In this document: piece by piece, positions 1 to 9,098 of the stretch
Layout of the letters: every line of letters starts with the position of its first letter
Numbering within the stretch: the first letter of the stretch is position 1
Assembly (NCBI GenBank): GCA_947087645.1
Contig: CAMUDN010000002.1
Span: 134,164-198,163 of the forward strand
DNA from: an uncultured Bulleidia sp.
Lineage (GTDB): Bacteria > Bacillota_I > Bacilli_A > Erysipelotrichales > Erysipelotrichaceae
Direction: 5' to 3'
Length of the DNA: 64,000 bases
The notes under the pieces: model-generated
Database searches by the model: none
Told to the model about the DNA's origin: nothing
What the model saw: the letters and a program-made list of their open reading frames with translations, nothing else
Program-made: the position numbers and the translations under genes

Positions 1-1
1 A

Positions 2-781
2 ACTCTTATGAAAGTTATTACAACTTTAACTAATAAAACGAATGGAGAATTTTATTTGTTTGATAAAGATGATAGCGATTTAACTGAAACCAAAAGAAGA
101 ATTGGGTGTTTAATTGAAAACCCTGCATTTTTTGAAAATTTAACTGCTTATCAAAATTTAAAATACTATGCAATACAAAAAGGTATTGTTGATTATTCAC
201 AAATTGATAAGGTTTTAGATTTAGTTAAATTATCAGATAGTAAAAATAAAAAGTTTAAAACTTTTTCACTTGGAATGAAACAAAGATTAGGAATTGCTTT
301 TGCAATGCTTGATAATCCGGATTTTGTAATTCTTGATGAACCTATAAATGGACTTGATCCAATAGGCATAAGTGAATTACGAGAAACTTTAAAGAAATTA
401 AATGAAGAATCTAATATTACAATGTTAATTTCAAGCCATATTTTATCAGAATTATATTTATTAGCAAATAGATTTTGTTTTATTGAAAAAGGTAAAATAA
501 TAAAAGAATTATCAAAAGAAGAATTGGATGTTGAGTGTAGTAGAGCAATAGTTATTAAAACAAATAATGTGAAAGAAACTTGTCTTATTCTTGAAAAAGA
601 ATTAAATACTAAAAATTATAAAGTAATAGATAAACACGAAGTAAGATTATATGATTATTTAGATAATTCTGGAAAAGTAAATAAAGAATTAGCCAAAAAT
701 GATATTGATGTAATTAGTATTTATGAATCAGGCATTTCATTAGAAGACTATTTTAAATCAATATTAAAGGAGGCTGAATAA
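2..781 (+). CDS. ABC transporter ATP-binding protein, BcrA/LanF type (5' end outside window)
   Basis: Cytoplasmic ATPase of an ABC-2 exporter of the bacitracin/lantibiotic self-protection type. The window opens inside the gene: bases 2-7 read Thr-Leu in frame before the first Met, the usual tail of a Walker A motif (GKTTLMK), so the P-loop and true start lie left of base 1. Counting from that Met, the ABC signature FSLGMKQR is at 86-93, Walker B FVILDEPINGLD at 106-117, and the H-loop SSH follows near 142. The last ~90 residues are the extension seen in this subfamily. The permease gene begins two bases after the stop and a histidine kinase gene follows, the usual order for a peptide-antibiotic sensing and export unit. 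A response regulator gene upstream is expected but not visible. The substrate is not known. Confidence 0.9.
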   Translation, partial: TLMKVITTLTNKTNGEFYLFDKDDSDLTETKRRIGCLIENPAFFENLTAYQNLKYYAIQKGIVDYSQIDKVLDLVKLSDSKNKKFKTFSLGMKQRLGIAFAMLDNPDFVILDEPINGLDPIGISELRETLKKLNEESNITMLISSHILSELYLLANRFCFIEKGKIIKELSKEELDVECSRAIVIKTNNVKETCLILEKELNTKNYKVIDKHEVRLYDYLDNSGKVNKELAKNDIDVISIYESGISLEDYFKSILKEAE

Positions 782-782
782 A

Positions 783-1616
783 ATGTTTAATATTATAAAA
801 TCAGATTTATATCGTTTAGTTAAAAGTAAAGGATTTTATATTGTAATAGGCGTGGTTATTATAATGTCTATTATAAGTGTTATATCAATGTTAAAAGGAC
901 ACATTGGGTTATCAGTTGGCTCATCAGTAGATGTCACAGATGCAGAAACATTATCAAAAATAAGTTCTGCAAAATCATTAGGCGAATTTAGAGATATAAT
1001 GAAAAGTTTTGGAGCATTTAAATTAGATAGAGAGATCATAGGTCAAAACGTGAATTTATATTATATGTTTATAGTATTTGTTGTAATAATTTTAACAAAA
1101 GATTTTTCAAATAAATCTATAAAAAATACATTATCATCTGCAATTAGTAGAAAAAAATATTATATTTCAAAATTACTACTTATTTTAGGCATTTCTACAT
1201 TACTGATAGTATTTAATAATTATTTTAATTACTTTTTAAATCTTGCAGTAAATGGAAAAGAATTTTCATCTAATATTGGAGAAATTACAAAAATAACAAT
1301 ATATCAATTACCTCTATTATATGGTATAACATGTTTACTTGTAAGCATTGCTTTCATAACTAGAAAAACATCTATGTTCAATACTATTTCAATTCCATTT
1401 ATTATTGTATTTCAATTATTGGTTATGACGATTACTTCAATGTTTAGAATTAAGGCAGAATGGTTTACTAATTATGAATTACAGTATGCATTAGTTAATC
1501 TTTCTAATAATCCTACAAGTAGTTATATTTTAAAATGTAGTTTATTAGGATTTGTATATATAGTTTTATTTGGCTTAATAGGATATTATGCATTCAAGAA
1601 AGCAGAAATAAAATAA
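783..1616 (+). CDS. ABC-2 type permease, 277 aa
   Basis: Membrane subunit that pairs with the ATPase just upstream. About six hydrophobic segments can be seen: one near residues 15-38, a large extracytoplasmic stretch, then others near 90-107, 127-147, 177-197, 205-225 and 253-272. This is the ABC-2 layout of BcrB, LanE or LanG proteins. A ribosome binding site (AAAGGAGG) lies inside the end of the preceding gene, so the two are probably translationally coupled. No second permease gene follows, which favours a one-permease BcrAB-like exporter over a LanFEG set. The family is assigned from topology and context, because permeases of this type have few fixed motifs. Confidence 0.8.
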   Translation: MFNIIKSDLYRLVKSKGFYIVIGVVIIMSIISVISMLKGHIGLSVGSSVDVTDAETLSKISSAKSLGEFRDIMKSFGAFKLDREIIGQNVNLYYMFIVFVVIILTKDFSNKSIKNTLSSAISRKKYYISKLLLILGISTLLIVFNNYFNYFLNLAVNGKEFSSNIGEITKITIYQLPLLYGITCLLVSIAFITRKTSMFNTISIPFIIVFQLLVMTITSMFRIKAEWFTNYELQYALVNLSNNPTSSYILKCSLLGFVYIVLFGLIGYYAFKKAEIK

Positions 1617-1637
1617 TTATAGAAAGGTAGTGATAAA

Positions 1638-2528
1638 ATGAATATATTAGTGGCAATATTGATTATTATTATATTTATTCTTATCATATACCTTTTTTTG
1701 CTAAAAAAAGAAATTAAGAGAATAAGTTATAATCTTGATGAGATATTAAGTATTGATTCTAATAAAATATTACACGGTGAATTTTCTAATAAAGAATTAA
1801 ATGAATTATTACTTAAAATAAATAAAATGATAACTTATGTACGATATAAAGAACTTGATTTAGAACGAAAGAATAAATCTTTGAAAAAAGAAATTACAAA
1901 TATTACTCACGATTTAAGAACACCCTTAACATCATCATTAGGTTATATTGATTTAATATTAAAATCTAACTTATCAAAAGAAGAACAAGAAAGAGAATTG
2001 AAAATAGTAGAAAATAGATTATTAAGATTAGAAGAACTTATCAATTCATTTTTTGAATTCTCGATAATTACAACAGATAATAAAAAAATAGATATGGAAC
2101 AAACTAATTTATTAGCAGTAGTTGAGGAATGTATTTCACACTATTATGATGATTTCACGAGAAAAAAAAGAAAAGTAGTATTTGTAAATGACATAAAAAA
2201 ATATAATATTTTATCAAATGCTGAAATATTAAAAAGAATAATAGATAATTTAATAAGCAATTCTTTAAAACATAGTAATAGTGACCTTATTATAAAACTA
2301 TCTGAAAAAAATGGTATTAGATTATCATTTGAAAATGATATAGTTGATACTAATATTGATATTGAACACATATTTGATGAATTTTATACATCGGATATAT
2401 CTAGAACAAAAGGTAATACAGGATTAGGTTTATCGATTGCTAAAGAATTTACAGAAATGCTTGGTGGAAACATTAGTGCAAATAAGTTAAAAAATAAATT
2501 GATAATTAAAATAAGTTTCAACCAATAA
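1638..2528 (+). CDS. Sensor histidine kinase, 296 aa, short-sensor type
   Basis: Membrane histidine kinase with one clear N-terminal membrane segment (residues 3-22) and almost no extracytoplasmic sensor domain. The phospho-acceptor box HDLRTPL has His91. The N box (IDNLISNSLKHS) and G box (GLGLSIAKEF) of the ATPase domain follow. Such kinases usually sense through a partner ABC exporter, and here the exporter genes lie directly upstream with only a 21-base gap and a ribosome binding site (AAAGGTAGTG). The cognate response regulator is not in the window and is probably left of it. The gene is strongly AT-rich, with AAA, ATA and AGA codons prominent, like the rest of this accessory region. Confidence 0.9.
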   Translation: MNILVAILIIIIFILIIYLFLLKKEIKRISYNLDEILSIDSNKILHGEFSNKELNELLLKINKMITYVRYKELDLERKNKSLKKEITNITHDLRTPLTSSLGYIDLILKSNLSKEEQERELKIVENRLLRLEELINSFFEFSIITTDNKKIDMEQTNLLAVVEECISHYYDDFTRKKRKVVFVNDIKKYNILSNAEILKRIIDNLISNSLKHSNSDLIIKLSEKNGIRLSFENDIVDTNIDIEHIFDEFYTSDISRTKGNTGLGLSIAKEFTEMLGGNISANKLKNKLIIKISFNQ

Positions 2529-2608
2529 TTTTATTCATTTTTAACTTTTTTGATTGTACTTAGTTATTTAGAAAAGATTGAAAAGTTGGCATATAGTTTT
2601 ATAAAGGG

Positions 2609-2650
2609 TATGGGAATTCCCATAGAAGAATTTATACGGGAGTATAAATT
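2609..2650. other. Two adjacent perfect inverted repeats, candidate recombination or regulatory site
   Basis: Between the kinase gene and the recombinase module lie a 16-base perfect palindrome (2609-2624, TATGGGAATTCCCATA) and, five bases later, a 9-bp perfect stem with a GGGA loop (2629-2650, arms AATTTATAC and GTATAAATT). Neither is followed by a T-run, so they are not ordinary terminators. Their place beside a serine-recombinase/TnpV module makes an attachment or recombination site possible, but no second copy was found in the window. Confidence 0.45.
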
Positions 2651-2695
2651 CAGTGCTGTCTAGACATAAATTTTACTCCTAAATTTAAAAGTATA

Positions 2696-2739
2696 TAAAA
2701 AGAGGATTAAATTATTTTGATAATTTTTTCCTCTTTTTA
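2696..2739. terminator. Bidirectional terminator between kinase and tnpV
   Basis: A long hairpin with outer arms AAAAGAGGA and TCCTCTTTT and inner arms AAATTAT and ATAATTT, with an A-run on one side and a T-run on the other. It can stop both the plus-strand exporter/kinase operon and the minus-strand recombinase/tnpV operon, which converge here. Confidence 0.8.
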
Positions 2740-2747
2740 AAGATTAT

Positions 2748-3113
2748 TTATATAAAAACATATTCATTTAATACAATTTCTTCTGTTGTATTTTTATAGG
2801 TGTTCATTAATTTTGTCCATTCCAATGGATTTAATTCTTTGTTTTTTTCAGACAGTCTTTCATCATTCCTAATATAATTTTCCATTAGTTCTTTATAATA
2901 ATTCTCACAAGATCTACTTTCTAAAAGAAGATGATGAGTTAATTTATTTGTCATCAATAATGTCTCATAAAGTGCTTGCTTATTTTGTGCAATAAAGTGT
3001 AATCTTAATATTCCATATCTTCCAAGCCTTCCATAATTTTCACCTTTTTCTAAATATAAATCTGGTAATAAATAATCTTCTTTTCTTATATAAGTAACTT
3101 TCATTTTTATCAT
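2748..3113 (-). CDS. tnpV: TnpV-family transposon protein, 121 aa
   Basis: Matches the TnpV family from Tn4451-like mobilisable elements: an N-terminal MKVTYIRKEDYLLPDL block, then LGRYGILRLHFI, a central LYETLLMTNKLTHHL helix and the closing EEIVLNEYVF motif. Length (about 120 aa) is normal for the family. The role of TnpV is not established; it is carried with large serine recombinases. The start overlaps the stop of the upstream recombinase frame by four bases (ATGA), so the two were built to be translationally coupled. A second Met three codons in is an alternative start. The reading frame is intact although its partner is broken. Confidence 0.85.
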   Translation of the reverse strand: MIKMKVTYIRKEDYLLPDLYLEKGENYGRLGRYGILRLHFIAQNKQALYETLLMTNKLTHHLLLESRSCENYYKELMENYIRNDERLSEKNKELNPLEWTKLMNTYKNTTEEIVLNEYVFI

Positions 3114-4879
3114 TCCTTTCTTTTTTTAATAGTATTAATTAATTTATTTTTTGGTACTAATATTAAAATATCTTTAATAGTATTTCCTTCAATATATGGA
3201 CAACTAACAATGCCGTCTATATATAAATGCTCTTGTGATTTTGAAATAAATTCTTCTAAAAATTTATTAGAATATTCTTTGTTTTTCATCTTAATAATTG
3301 ATAAAATATCATAATTTGATTCCATATTTTTTAACTCAATTTCATCAATTTCTTTATAAAATTTAATTCCAATATTATTGTCATTCATAATATTATTAAG
3401 ATATTTTAAGTATTCTTTACTGCTTTTAGTTATAAATTCATCTGTGAATTTTATATTTTTAATATCAATATTGTAGTTTTTATCACGTTTAATTTCTATC
3501 ATAGATATAAGTCTATTAATCATATCTCTTTTAGCTTCTCTTGATAACAAATCATAAAGAAAAGTAAATCCAATATTTTTAATATTAGCAAAAAATAAAG
3601 TGTTATTTTTCTCAGTACAATCTAGTTTTTTTACAAGTTCTATTGTATATTCTTTAGAATTATTATCTGGATCAAGTCGTACTTTCTTTTGATTTAGTTT
3701 ATCAATTTCCTTTTTGATAACGTTATTTTTATGATTAATCGTTTCGACATTTAAATTAGAACTTAAATATAAATCTACTAATCTTTTTTCCTGTAATTTT
3801 AATTTTTCGATTGCTTTTTCTATATCTTTTACATCATCGCTTTTGGTAAAATTACAAGTTATAATTTCATTATCCATAGAAAGCATAAATAGTGTTAATT
3901 CTTCTAATACTTGTTTTAATTTTGTTTCTATTTTTTCAGTATTATAATGAAGTCCATATCCAATACAATTATGATTTTTACATCTTAAATGGTAATAAAC
4001 TTTTTGCTTTCCGTTAGGATATTTAAAAGATTCTGATGATGACATTATCTCACCACAAATAGGGCATTTTATTAAACCAGAAAACAAATGAATATATTCT
4101 CCATAATTGGAATGCTTGTTTTTTACTAAAACATTTCTAGTAGCATTCCATGTTACTTCATCAATAATTGGTTCACAATAATTTTCAACTCTTAAAATAT
4201 CTTGTGATTTTCTTTTGTACTTTCCATATTCAAAGATACCAATATAAATAGAATTAGTAAGTATTTTATAAACTCTATCAGATTTCCATTTTCCTTGTTT
4301 TAAATAGGCATTATTATCTTTCATAATAGTAGCAATACTTCTTGTAGAATTGCCTTATTTGCATAATTCAAATATTTCTTTTACAACTTCAACCTCAATA
4401 GGTTCTACTTCTAAATGACCAGTTTCCTTATTTCTAATATAACCATAAGGTGCTTTACTAGGATGAATACGTTCTAATGCCATTTCTTCCATAGCACGTT
4501 TAGTTCTTGCTCCAATTTCTTTTCTTTCTCTTTGACCAAATACTAAATTCATTCCAAAAATCATTTCACCATTAGCAGTAGATACATCATAAGGTTCTAG
4601 TATTAGTTCTATTTTTACATCATAATTATTACGAGTAAGTCTATCAACTTTAATTGCAACTAATTTATCAATCTTTTTAGATTTAATATCTTTTAATAAT
4701 CTTTGCATTTCTGGTCTCATCAAATCTTTTCCAGAATGTCCAGCATCATTATAAACATCAACAATATCATATTCATTCTTTTCACAATATTCTTTAATCA
4801 TTCTAAGTTGTGAATCAATAGAATAACCATTATCTCTTTGGTCGTCAGTAGATACTCTTACATAAATACCACATCTCAT
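3110..4879 (-). pseudogene. Large serine recombinase (TnpX/TndX-like), broken by an in-frame stop
   Basis: Site-specific recombinase of the large serine family. The N-terminal resolvase domain (start at 4879) has the catalytic serine in YVRVSTDDQ and the DRLTRN helix. The frame ends at a TAA at 4355-4357 after EIFELCK. Ten codons later, in the same frame, it continues from a Met at 4324 with the recombinase domain, a zinc ribbon (CPICG, then CKNHNC) and a coiled coil, to 3110. The stop is therefore one nonsense codon (CAA to TAA would explain it), not a frameshift. The catalytic domain also seems short: after DRLTRNNYD the chain goes straight to VKIELILEPYD, about a dozen residues fewer than I would expect. 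Ribosome binding site AAAGGAGGAAAAAT precedes the start. Very probably inactive. Confidence 0.85.
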
Positions 4880-4966
4880 ATTTTTCCTCCTTTCATTAAA
4901 TTTCGAGAAATATTAAAATACTTCTCATTTGTTTCCTCACAAATAAGCAAAATGTATAGTCTAAAA

Positions 4967-5245
4967 TTAAAACTTTTTTAAAAATTGTGTAATTTCTTTA
5001 ATATTGTACTTTTGATTATGTTCTTTAATATAAAATGGCTTATTTGATATTTCATTAACTTTGTATTCAAGTATTATAAGAGTAGTAGGATATGTAATTT
5101 GGTATTCAGTAGGTATTATTACTTGTAGACTGGTGTGCAATATAGTTTTTATTTGTTCTAATTTAACTGTATATTTAAAGTCTTTTAAAATGCCAGTTAA
5201 ATCTTTATTAGGTTTTAGATTTTCAATTACTTTAAATTCAAGCAT
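4967..5245 (-). CDS. Hypothetical protein, 92 aa
   Basis: I do not recognise this protein. It is small, soluble and beta-rich in appearance (VIIPTEYQITYPTTLIILEY), with no signal peptide or membrane segment. A strong ribosome binding site (AAAGGAGGA) lies about eight bases before the Met, which is why I prefer it to the longer ORF on the opposite strand. It stands upstream of the broken recombinase in the same orientation, about 90 bases away, and downstream of the tRNA-Gly terminator, so it probably belongs to the mobile element or marks its right side. Base composition matches the AT-rich accessory segment. Confidence 0.55.
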   Translation of the reverse strand: MLEFKVIENLKPNKDLTGILKDFKYTVKLEQIKTILHTSLQVIIPTEYQITYPTTLIILEYKVNEISNKPFYIKEHNQKYNIKEITQFLKKF

Positions 5246-5290
5246 GAAAAAAGTCCTCCTTTCTAGAAAGAGAACTTTTAAAGTTTTATA

Positions 5291-5326
5291 TAAAATAAAA
5301 ACTCACGAACTTTTAAGTCCGTAAGT
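5291..5326 (-). terminator. Rho-independent terminator after tRNA-Gly
   Basis: On the minus strand, AACTTACGGACTT and AAGTTCGTGAGTT form a stem of about 13 bp with two G-U pairs, followed by TTTTTATTTT. It ends the tRNA-Gly transcript ten bases after the encoded CCA. Confidence 0.8.
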
Positions 5327-5336
5327 TGATTTCAAA

Positions 5337-5410
5337 TGGAGCAGGTGAGGGGAATCGAACCCCCGTATTAACCTTGGGAAGGTCACATTCTACCATTGAA
5401 TCACACCTGC
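5337..5410 (-). tRNA. tRNA-Gly (anticodon CCC)
   Basis: The minus strand folds as a full cloverleaf: acceptor GCAGGTG/CACCTGC, a D-arm with AATGGTAGA, anticodon stem TGACC/GGTTA around the loop TTCCCAA (anticodon CCC), and a T-arm with GGTTCGATTCC. Discriminator U and CCA are encoded. It reads GGG, a rare codon in AT-rich genomes. A TATAAT-like box lies about 12 bases upstream of the 5' end (around 5423-5428). Confidence 0.95.
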
Positions 5411-5533
5411 ATTACACGTAAATTATAACATTAATATACCTAAAATAAGTTTATTAATATAAAATAAACTTTTATTTTTAAAAAAATTCTTATAGAATTG
5501 TCGTGTAAAGTGTCTTCATATAAGGGGGTCTTA

Positions 5534-7192
5534 ATGAGTTTAAGTAGTTTACGCTGGGATATAATCTTAGGAGGATTTGGTTTATTTCTTTTTGGTATTG
5601 GTTTTATGGGTGATGGTTTGAAAGCTATTGCTGGAGATAAACTTCGTGATTATATCAATAAATATACAACTAATCCTTTTTCAGCGTTATTGATTGGTAT
5701 TGTTATTACCATTGTAATGCAATCTTCTTCGGCATCGACAGCAATTACAATTGGTTTAGTAAGAGCAGGACTAATGACTTTACCACAAGCAGCCGGTATT
5801 ATTATGGGAGCTAATATCGGAACGACATTTACTTCTTTATTAATTTCCTTAGATATTGATAATTATGTATTATATTTTGTCTTTGTTGGAGCGATGATTA
5901 TTTGTTTTTCTAAAAGAGCAAAGCGAAAATCAATTGGTATGATTGTATTTGGCTTTGGCTTAATTTTCTTTGGCTTAAATGCAATGGGTAACTCATTAGC
6001 CGCTTTAAAAGATATGCCTGAATTTACTGCTTTTGCAACAGCTATGGCGAATAATCCTGTTTTAGGTTTATTTGCGGGTACAATTATGACAGGTTTAGTA
6101 CAAGCTTCTTCAGCTACAATTGGTGTTATGCAAAAATTATATGCGGCTGGAGCAGTTCAATTCATTGCTGTTTTGCCATTTGTTTTTGGCGCTAATATTG
6201 GAACGACGGTAACTGGTGTATTGGCTTGTATTGGCGGTAGTACAGCTGCTAAAAGAACAGCTGGTATTCATATTTTATTCAATCTTATAGGTACTTTTAT
6301 TGGCATGATCTTTTTATATCCTTATGCTTCTTTAATTCAAATAGTAGCTCATTTTTTCAATATCAGTGGTATGGCTCAAATAGCGGTTGCTCATATTATT
6401 TTTAATACTGTTGCAACAATTGTCTTTTTCCCTTTCATGAAACAGTTTTGTCTTTTGATTAGACGGGTAATACCAGGTGAAGAAGCTAAAAGGATTGAAA
6501 TTAATGTTAATGAATTAAAACCAGATATAGCTAATACATTACCGACCGTAGCTATTGGTTTAGCTAAAGATGCTATTTTGAAACTAGCAAATGTTGTCCG
6601 GGAAGATAATTTAGATACAAAAATTTATTTGAATAAACCTGGCAATAAAGAAGATTATGAAAACTTAATGGGTGGTGAAGCAACAGTTAATAAATTAGAT
6701 AAAACGGTTACGGAATTTTTGATTTCTATTTCTAAAAAAGGAGGTTTAACACCATCTGATCAAACGGAACTTCGACGTGGTTTAGAAACGATTAAAAATT
6801 TAGAAAGAATTGGCGATTTATCAATTAATTTAGTGGAATTTTTTGACATGCTTAAAGAAGATAAAGAAACTTTTTCATTAGCTGCTTTAACTGATATGAA
6901 TAGTATGCTTGATGAATTAAATGAAATGTTTGACATGGCAATTGCTATTTATCGTGATCGTAATGAAAAGCTTTATAATACTCTTATGGAAAAAGAAGAC
7001 ATTATGGATACAACAGAATTTGCTGCTCGGCAAAGTCATTTTACCCGTATGGCTAAAGGAGAATGTTCTTCAGCTATAGCTGCTTCTGTATATGTTGATA
7101 TACTAGGAACAATTGAACGTATGGGTGATCATTGCTGTAATATTGCTCGTTCAGCAATATTAGATTATGCTGACAAAGAAAATAAATTATAA
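5534..7192 (+). CDS. Na+/phosphate cotransporter family protein with PhoU-like tail
   Basis: Sodium-dependent phosphate symporter of the NptA/YjbB type, 552 aa from the chosen start. The membrane half (about residues 10-320) holds the family's inverted repeat, with two QSS/QASS signatures (QSSSAS, QASSAT) and two GANIGTT motifs. The C-terminal half (about 345-552) is a helical PhoU-like domain with the ERIGD/ERMGDH motifs that bind metal or regulate. I start at the Met at 5534 because AAGGGGGTC precedes it; the frame is open back to 5498 but without a ribosome binding site. It stands alone and converges with the next gene. Role: phosphate uptake or homeostasis at the cell membrane. Confidence 0.92.
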   Translation: MSLSSLRWDIILGGFGLFLFGIGFMGDGLKAIAGDKLRDYINKYTTNPFSALLIGIVITIVMQSSSASTAITIGLVRAGLMTLPQAAGIIMGANIGTTFTSLLISLDIDNYVLYFVFVGAMIICFSKRAKRKSIGMIVFGFGLIFFGLNAMGNSLAALKDMPEFTAFATAMANNPVLGLFAGTIMTGLVQASSATIGVMQKLYAAGAVQFIAVLPFVFGANIGTTVTGVLACIGGSTAAKRTAGIHILFNLIGTFIGMIFLYPYASLIQIVAHFFNISGMAQIAVAHIIFNTVATIVFFPFMKQFCLLIRRVIPGEEAKRIEINVNELKPDIANTLPTVAIGLAKDAILKLANVVREDNLDTKIYLNKPGNKEDYENLMGGEATVNKLDKTVTEFLISISKKGGLTPSDQTELRRGLETIKNLERIGDLSINLVEFFDMLKEDKETFSLAALTDMNSMLDELNEMFDMAIAIYRDRNEKLYNTLMEKEDIMDTTEFAARQSHFTRMAKGECSSAIAASVYVDILGTIERMGDHCCNIARSAILDYADKENKL

Positions 7193-7205
7193 TTATATTT
7201 TCTTT

Positions 7206-7961
7206 TTATTCTTGTTGCCAGTCTTCTTTTTTATGCCATAGTTGTAATTTGCTTTGATTAGAAAGAGAAGTTAAAAAATTTTTTTTGGCAAGTGGATATT
7301 TTTGATAAATATAATCTAATAATTCTTTTGTTTCTTGTCTTTTTGTATAGCCATCATTTGGACAAGTACTTTTTACAACGGGTAACTTTTCAGCTATAAC
7401 TGTACTTTTAATATCTTTTTCAAAACAATAAATTAAGGGCCGAATAAAATCCATCTGTGAAATATTTAAATGCATAGCAGGCGTAAAAGTAGCAATTCGA
7501 CCACCATACATCATATTCATAAATAATGTTTCAATTGCATCATCAGCATGGTGTGCAAAAGCTGTTTTTGTACAGTTGTATTCTTTGGCAGCTTTAACAA
7601 TGGCACCTTTTTTTAATTTAGAACAAAGTGAACATTGAATTTTTTCATCTTTTAAATGTAATTTTAAAATATCATATATTTTTGTTGGATAATCAACATA
7701 TTCAATATGATGTTCTTGCATAAATTCATGTACTTTCATAAAATTCATATCTTTAAAGCCCATTTCTAAATGAATACCAATGACTGAAAAATTTTTATGC
7801 CCTATTTTTTGTGCACTTTTTTGATAAATAGATAAGGCATAAAGTAGTAATAGACTATCTTTTCCCCCAGAAACACCGACACAAATACGATCACCATCTT
7901 GAATTAAGTTAAAATCACAATCTGCTTTATAAATTTGACCAATTATTTTTTTTAATGACAT
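7206..7961 (-). CDS. ttcA: TtcA-family PP-loop ATPase (tRNA 2-thiolation type)
   Basis: Adenylating PP-loop enzyme of the TtcA/TtuA group, 251 aa, which thiolates a tRNA base using a Fe-S cluster. The PP-loop SGGKDS lies near residues 31-36. CSLC (a CxxC pair) lies in the middle and a third cysteine comes late in STCPNDG, which is the three-cysteine arrangement used by TtcA to hold its cluster. AHHADDAIETLFMN is the family's conserved HxxDD block. Ribosome binding site AAAGGAG precedes the start. The gene is monocistronic. TtcA makes 2-thiocytidine-32; the exact target in this organism is not shown by the sequence. Confidence 0.82.
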   Translation of the reverse strand: MSLKKIIGQIYKADCDFNLIQDGDRICVGVSGGKDSLLLLYALSIYQKSAQKIGHKNFSVIGIHLEMGFKDMNFMKVHEFMQEHHIEYVDYPTKIYDILKLHLKDEKIQCSLCSKLKKGAIVKAAKEYNCTKTAFAHHADDAIETLFMNMMYGGRIATFTPAMHLNISQMDFIRPLIYCFEKDIKSTVIAEKLPVVKSTCPNDGYTKRQETKELLDYIYQKYPLAKKNFLTSLSNQSKLQLWHKKEDWQQE

Positions 7962-8064
7962 AAAACTCCTTTAAGATTATTACATCATATTATTTTAAGC
8001 TATATGAGGGTATTTTTTAAGTATTTTTTCAACATTAAAGTATAATATGAAAGGAGGTGTAATT

Positions 8065-9021
8065 ATGAGTATTAATTTTCGTAAAGTAGCAGTCATTGGG
8101 ACTGGTTTTGTAGGTTCATCAAGTGCTTTTGCTTTAATGCAAAGTGGATTATTTACTGAAATGGTATTAGTTGATGTAATGAAAGATAAAGCGGAAGGTG
8201 AAGCAATGGATATTAATCATGGTGCTGTTTTATGCCATCCAATGAATATTTATGCTGGTGATTATAAAGATATTAAAGATGCAGCTATTGTGGTAGTTAC
8301 AGCTGGTGCTTCACAAAAGCCAGATGAGACAAGACTGGATCTATTGAAAAAGAATATTTCTATACATAGTGGTATTATTAGCAATATTAAAGCCCAAAAT
8401 TGTGAAGGTATTTTGTTAATTGTTGCTAATCCGGTTGATGTATTAACCCTTTATGCCCAATTACATTCGGGTATGCCAGAAAATCGTGTATTTGGTTCAG
8501 GTACTGTTTTAGATACAGCTCGTTTACGTTATTTAATTGGTAATAAATTGGATGTTGATGCCCGTGATGTACATGCTTATGTTATAGGTGAACATGGTGA
8601 CTCGGAAATTGTGACTTGGTCAAATGCTAATATAGCAGGTGTACCATTAGCTGATTTCTTTGCATTAAGAGGAATGCAAGGAGAGGGTGATTTAAATGTT
8701 GCTGAAGAGGATATAGCTGCTGATGTTAAAAATGCTGCCTATCAAATTATTGCTAAGAAGAAAGCAACATACTATGGTATAGCGGCTTCAGTGGTACGTA
8801 TTTGTCAAGCTATTATTAAAGATGAAAAGTGTATTTTACCAGTTAGTACATGTTTGCATGGTGAATATGGTATTGAAGGTGTAAGTCTTAGTGTACCAGC
8901 TATTGTTGGTCGTAATGGTGTTGAAGAATTGGTGCCTGTTTCCCTTTCAGAAGAAGAAAGAGATGCTTTATCTAAATCAGCAAGTATTTTAAAAAAATCA
9001 TTAGCTGATTTAGAAATTTAA
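8065..9021 (+). CDS. ldh: L-lactate dehydrogenase, 318 aa
   Basis: NAD-dependent reduction of pyruvate to L-lactate, the fermentative NADH sink. The Rossmann motif GTGFVGSS is at the N-terminus; VANPVDVLT, GSGTVLDTARLR and the catalytic-histidine motif GEHGDSE identify L-LDH. In malate dehydrogenases the substrate loop carries Arg where LDH carries Gln; here SQKPDETRLDL contains that Gln. I start at 8065 because AAAGGAGGTG lies just before it; the upstream ATG at 8047 overlaps a TATAAT-like string and has no ribosome binding site. Monocistronic, with no clear Rex site. Works in parallel with AdhE as an NADH outlet. Confidence 0.96.
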   Translation: MSINFRKVAVIGTGFVGSSSAFALMQSGLFTEMVLVDVMKDKAEGEAMDINHGAVLCHPMNIYAGDYKDIKDAAIVVVTAGASQKPDETRLDLLKKNISIHSGIISNIKAQNCEGILLIVANPVDVLTLYAQLHSGMPENRVFGSGTVLDTARLRYLIGNKLDVDARDVHAYVIGEHGDSEIVTWSNANIAGVPLADFFALRGMQGEGDLNVAEEDIAADVKNAAYQIIAKKKATYYGIAASVVRICQAIIKDEKCILPVSTCLHGEYGIEGVSLSVPAIVGRNGVEELVPVSLSEEERDALSKSASILKKSLADLEI

Positions 9022-9098
9022 ATTATAATAATAATTAGATAATAAATATTTGTTTCTTTAGCTTATTGAGCTACATAATATTTAAAATAGGAGGAAAA

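Noticed and set aside
836..1039. 67-codon ORF on the minus strand inside the permease gene
   Set aside because: Shadow of the permease frame, without a ribosome binding site; AT-rich genes give many such frames.
4355..4357. TAA in the recombinase as programmed recoding
   Set aside because: No recoding signal seen, TAA is used as a normal stop elsewhere, and the catalytic domain also appears shortened, so decay is simpler.
5061..5324. 87-codon ORF on the plus strand opposite the 92-aa gene
   Set aside because: No ribosome binding site, and it runs into the tRNA terminator; the minus-strand frame has AAAGGAGGA.
5337..5410. tRNA-Gly as integration site of the element
   Set aside because: Large serine recombinases rarely use tRNA genes and no copy of the tRNA 3' end was found at the other side (up to the window edge).
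8041..8046. TATAAT before ldh as its -10 box
   Set aside because: It would place the start inside the ribosome binding site, and no -35 box is at the right distance.
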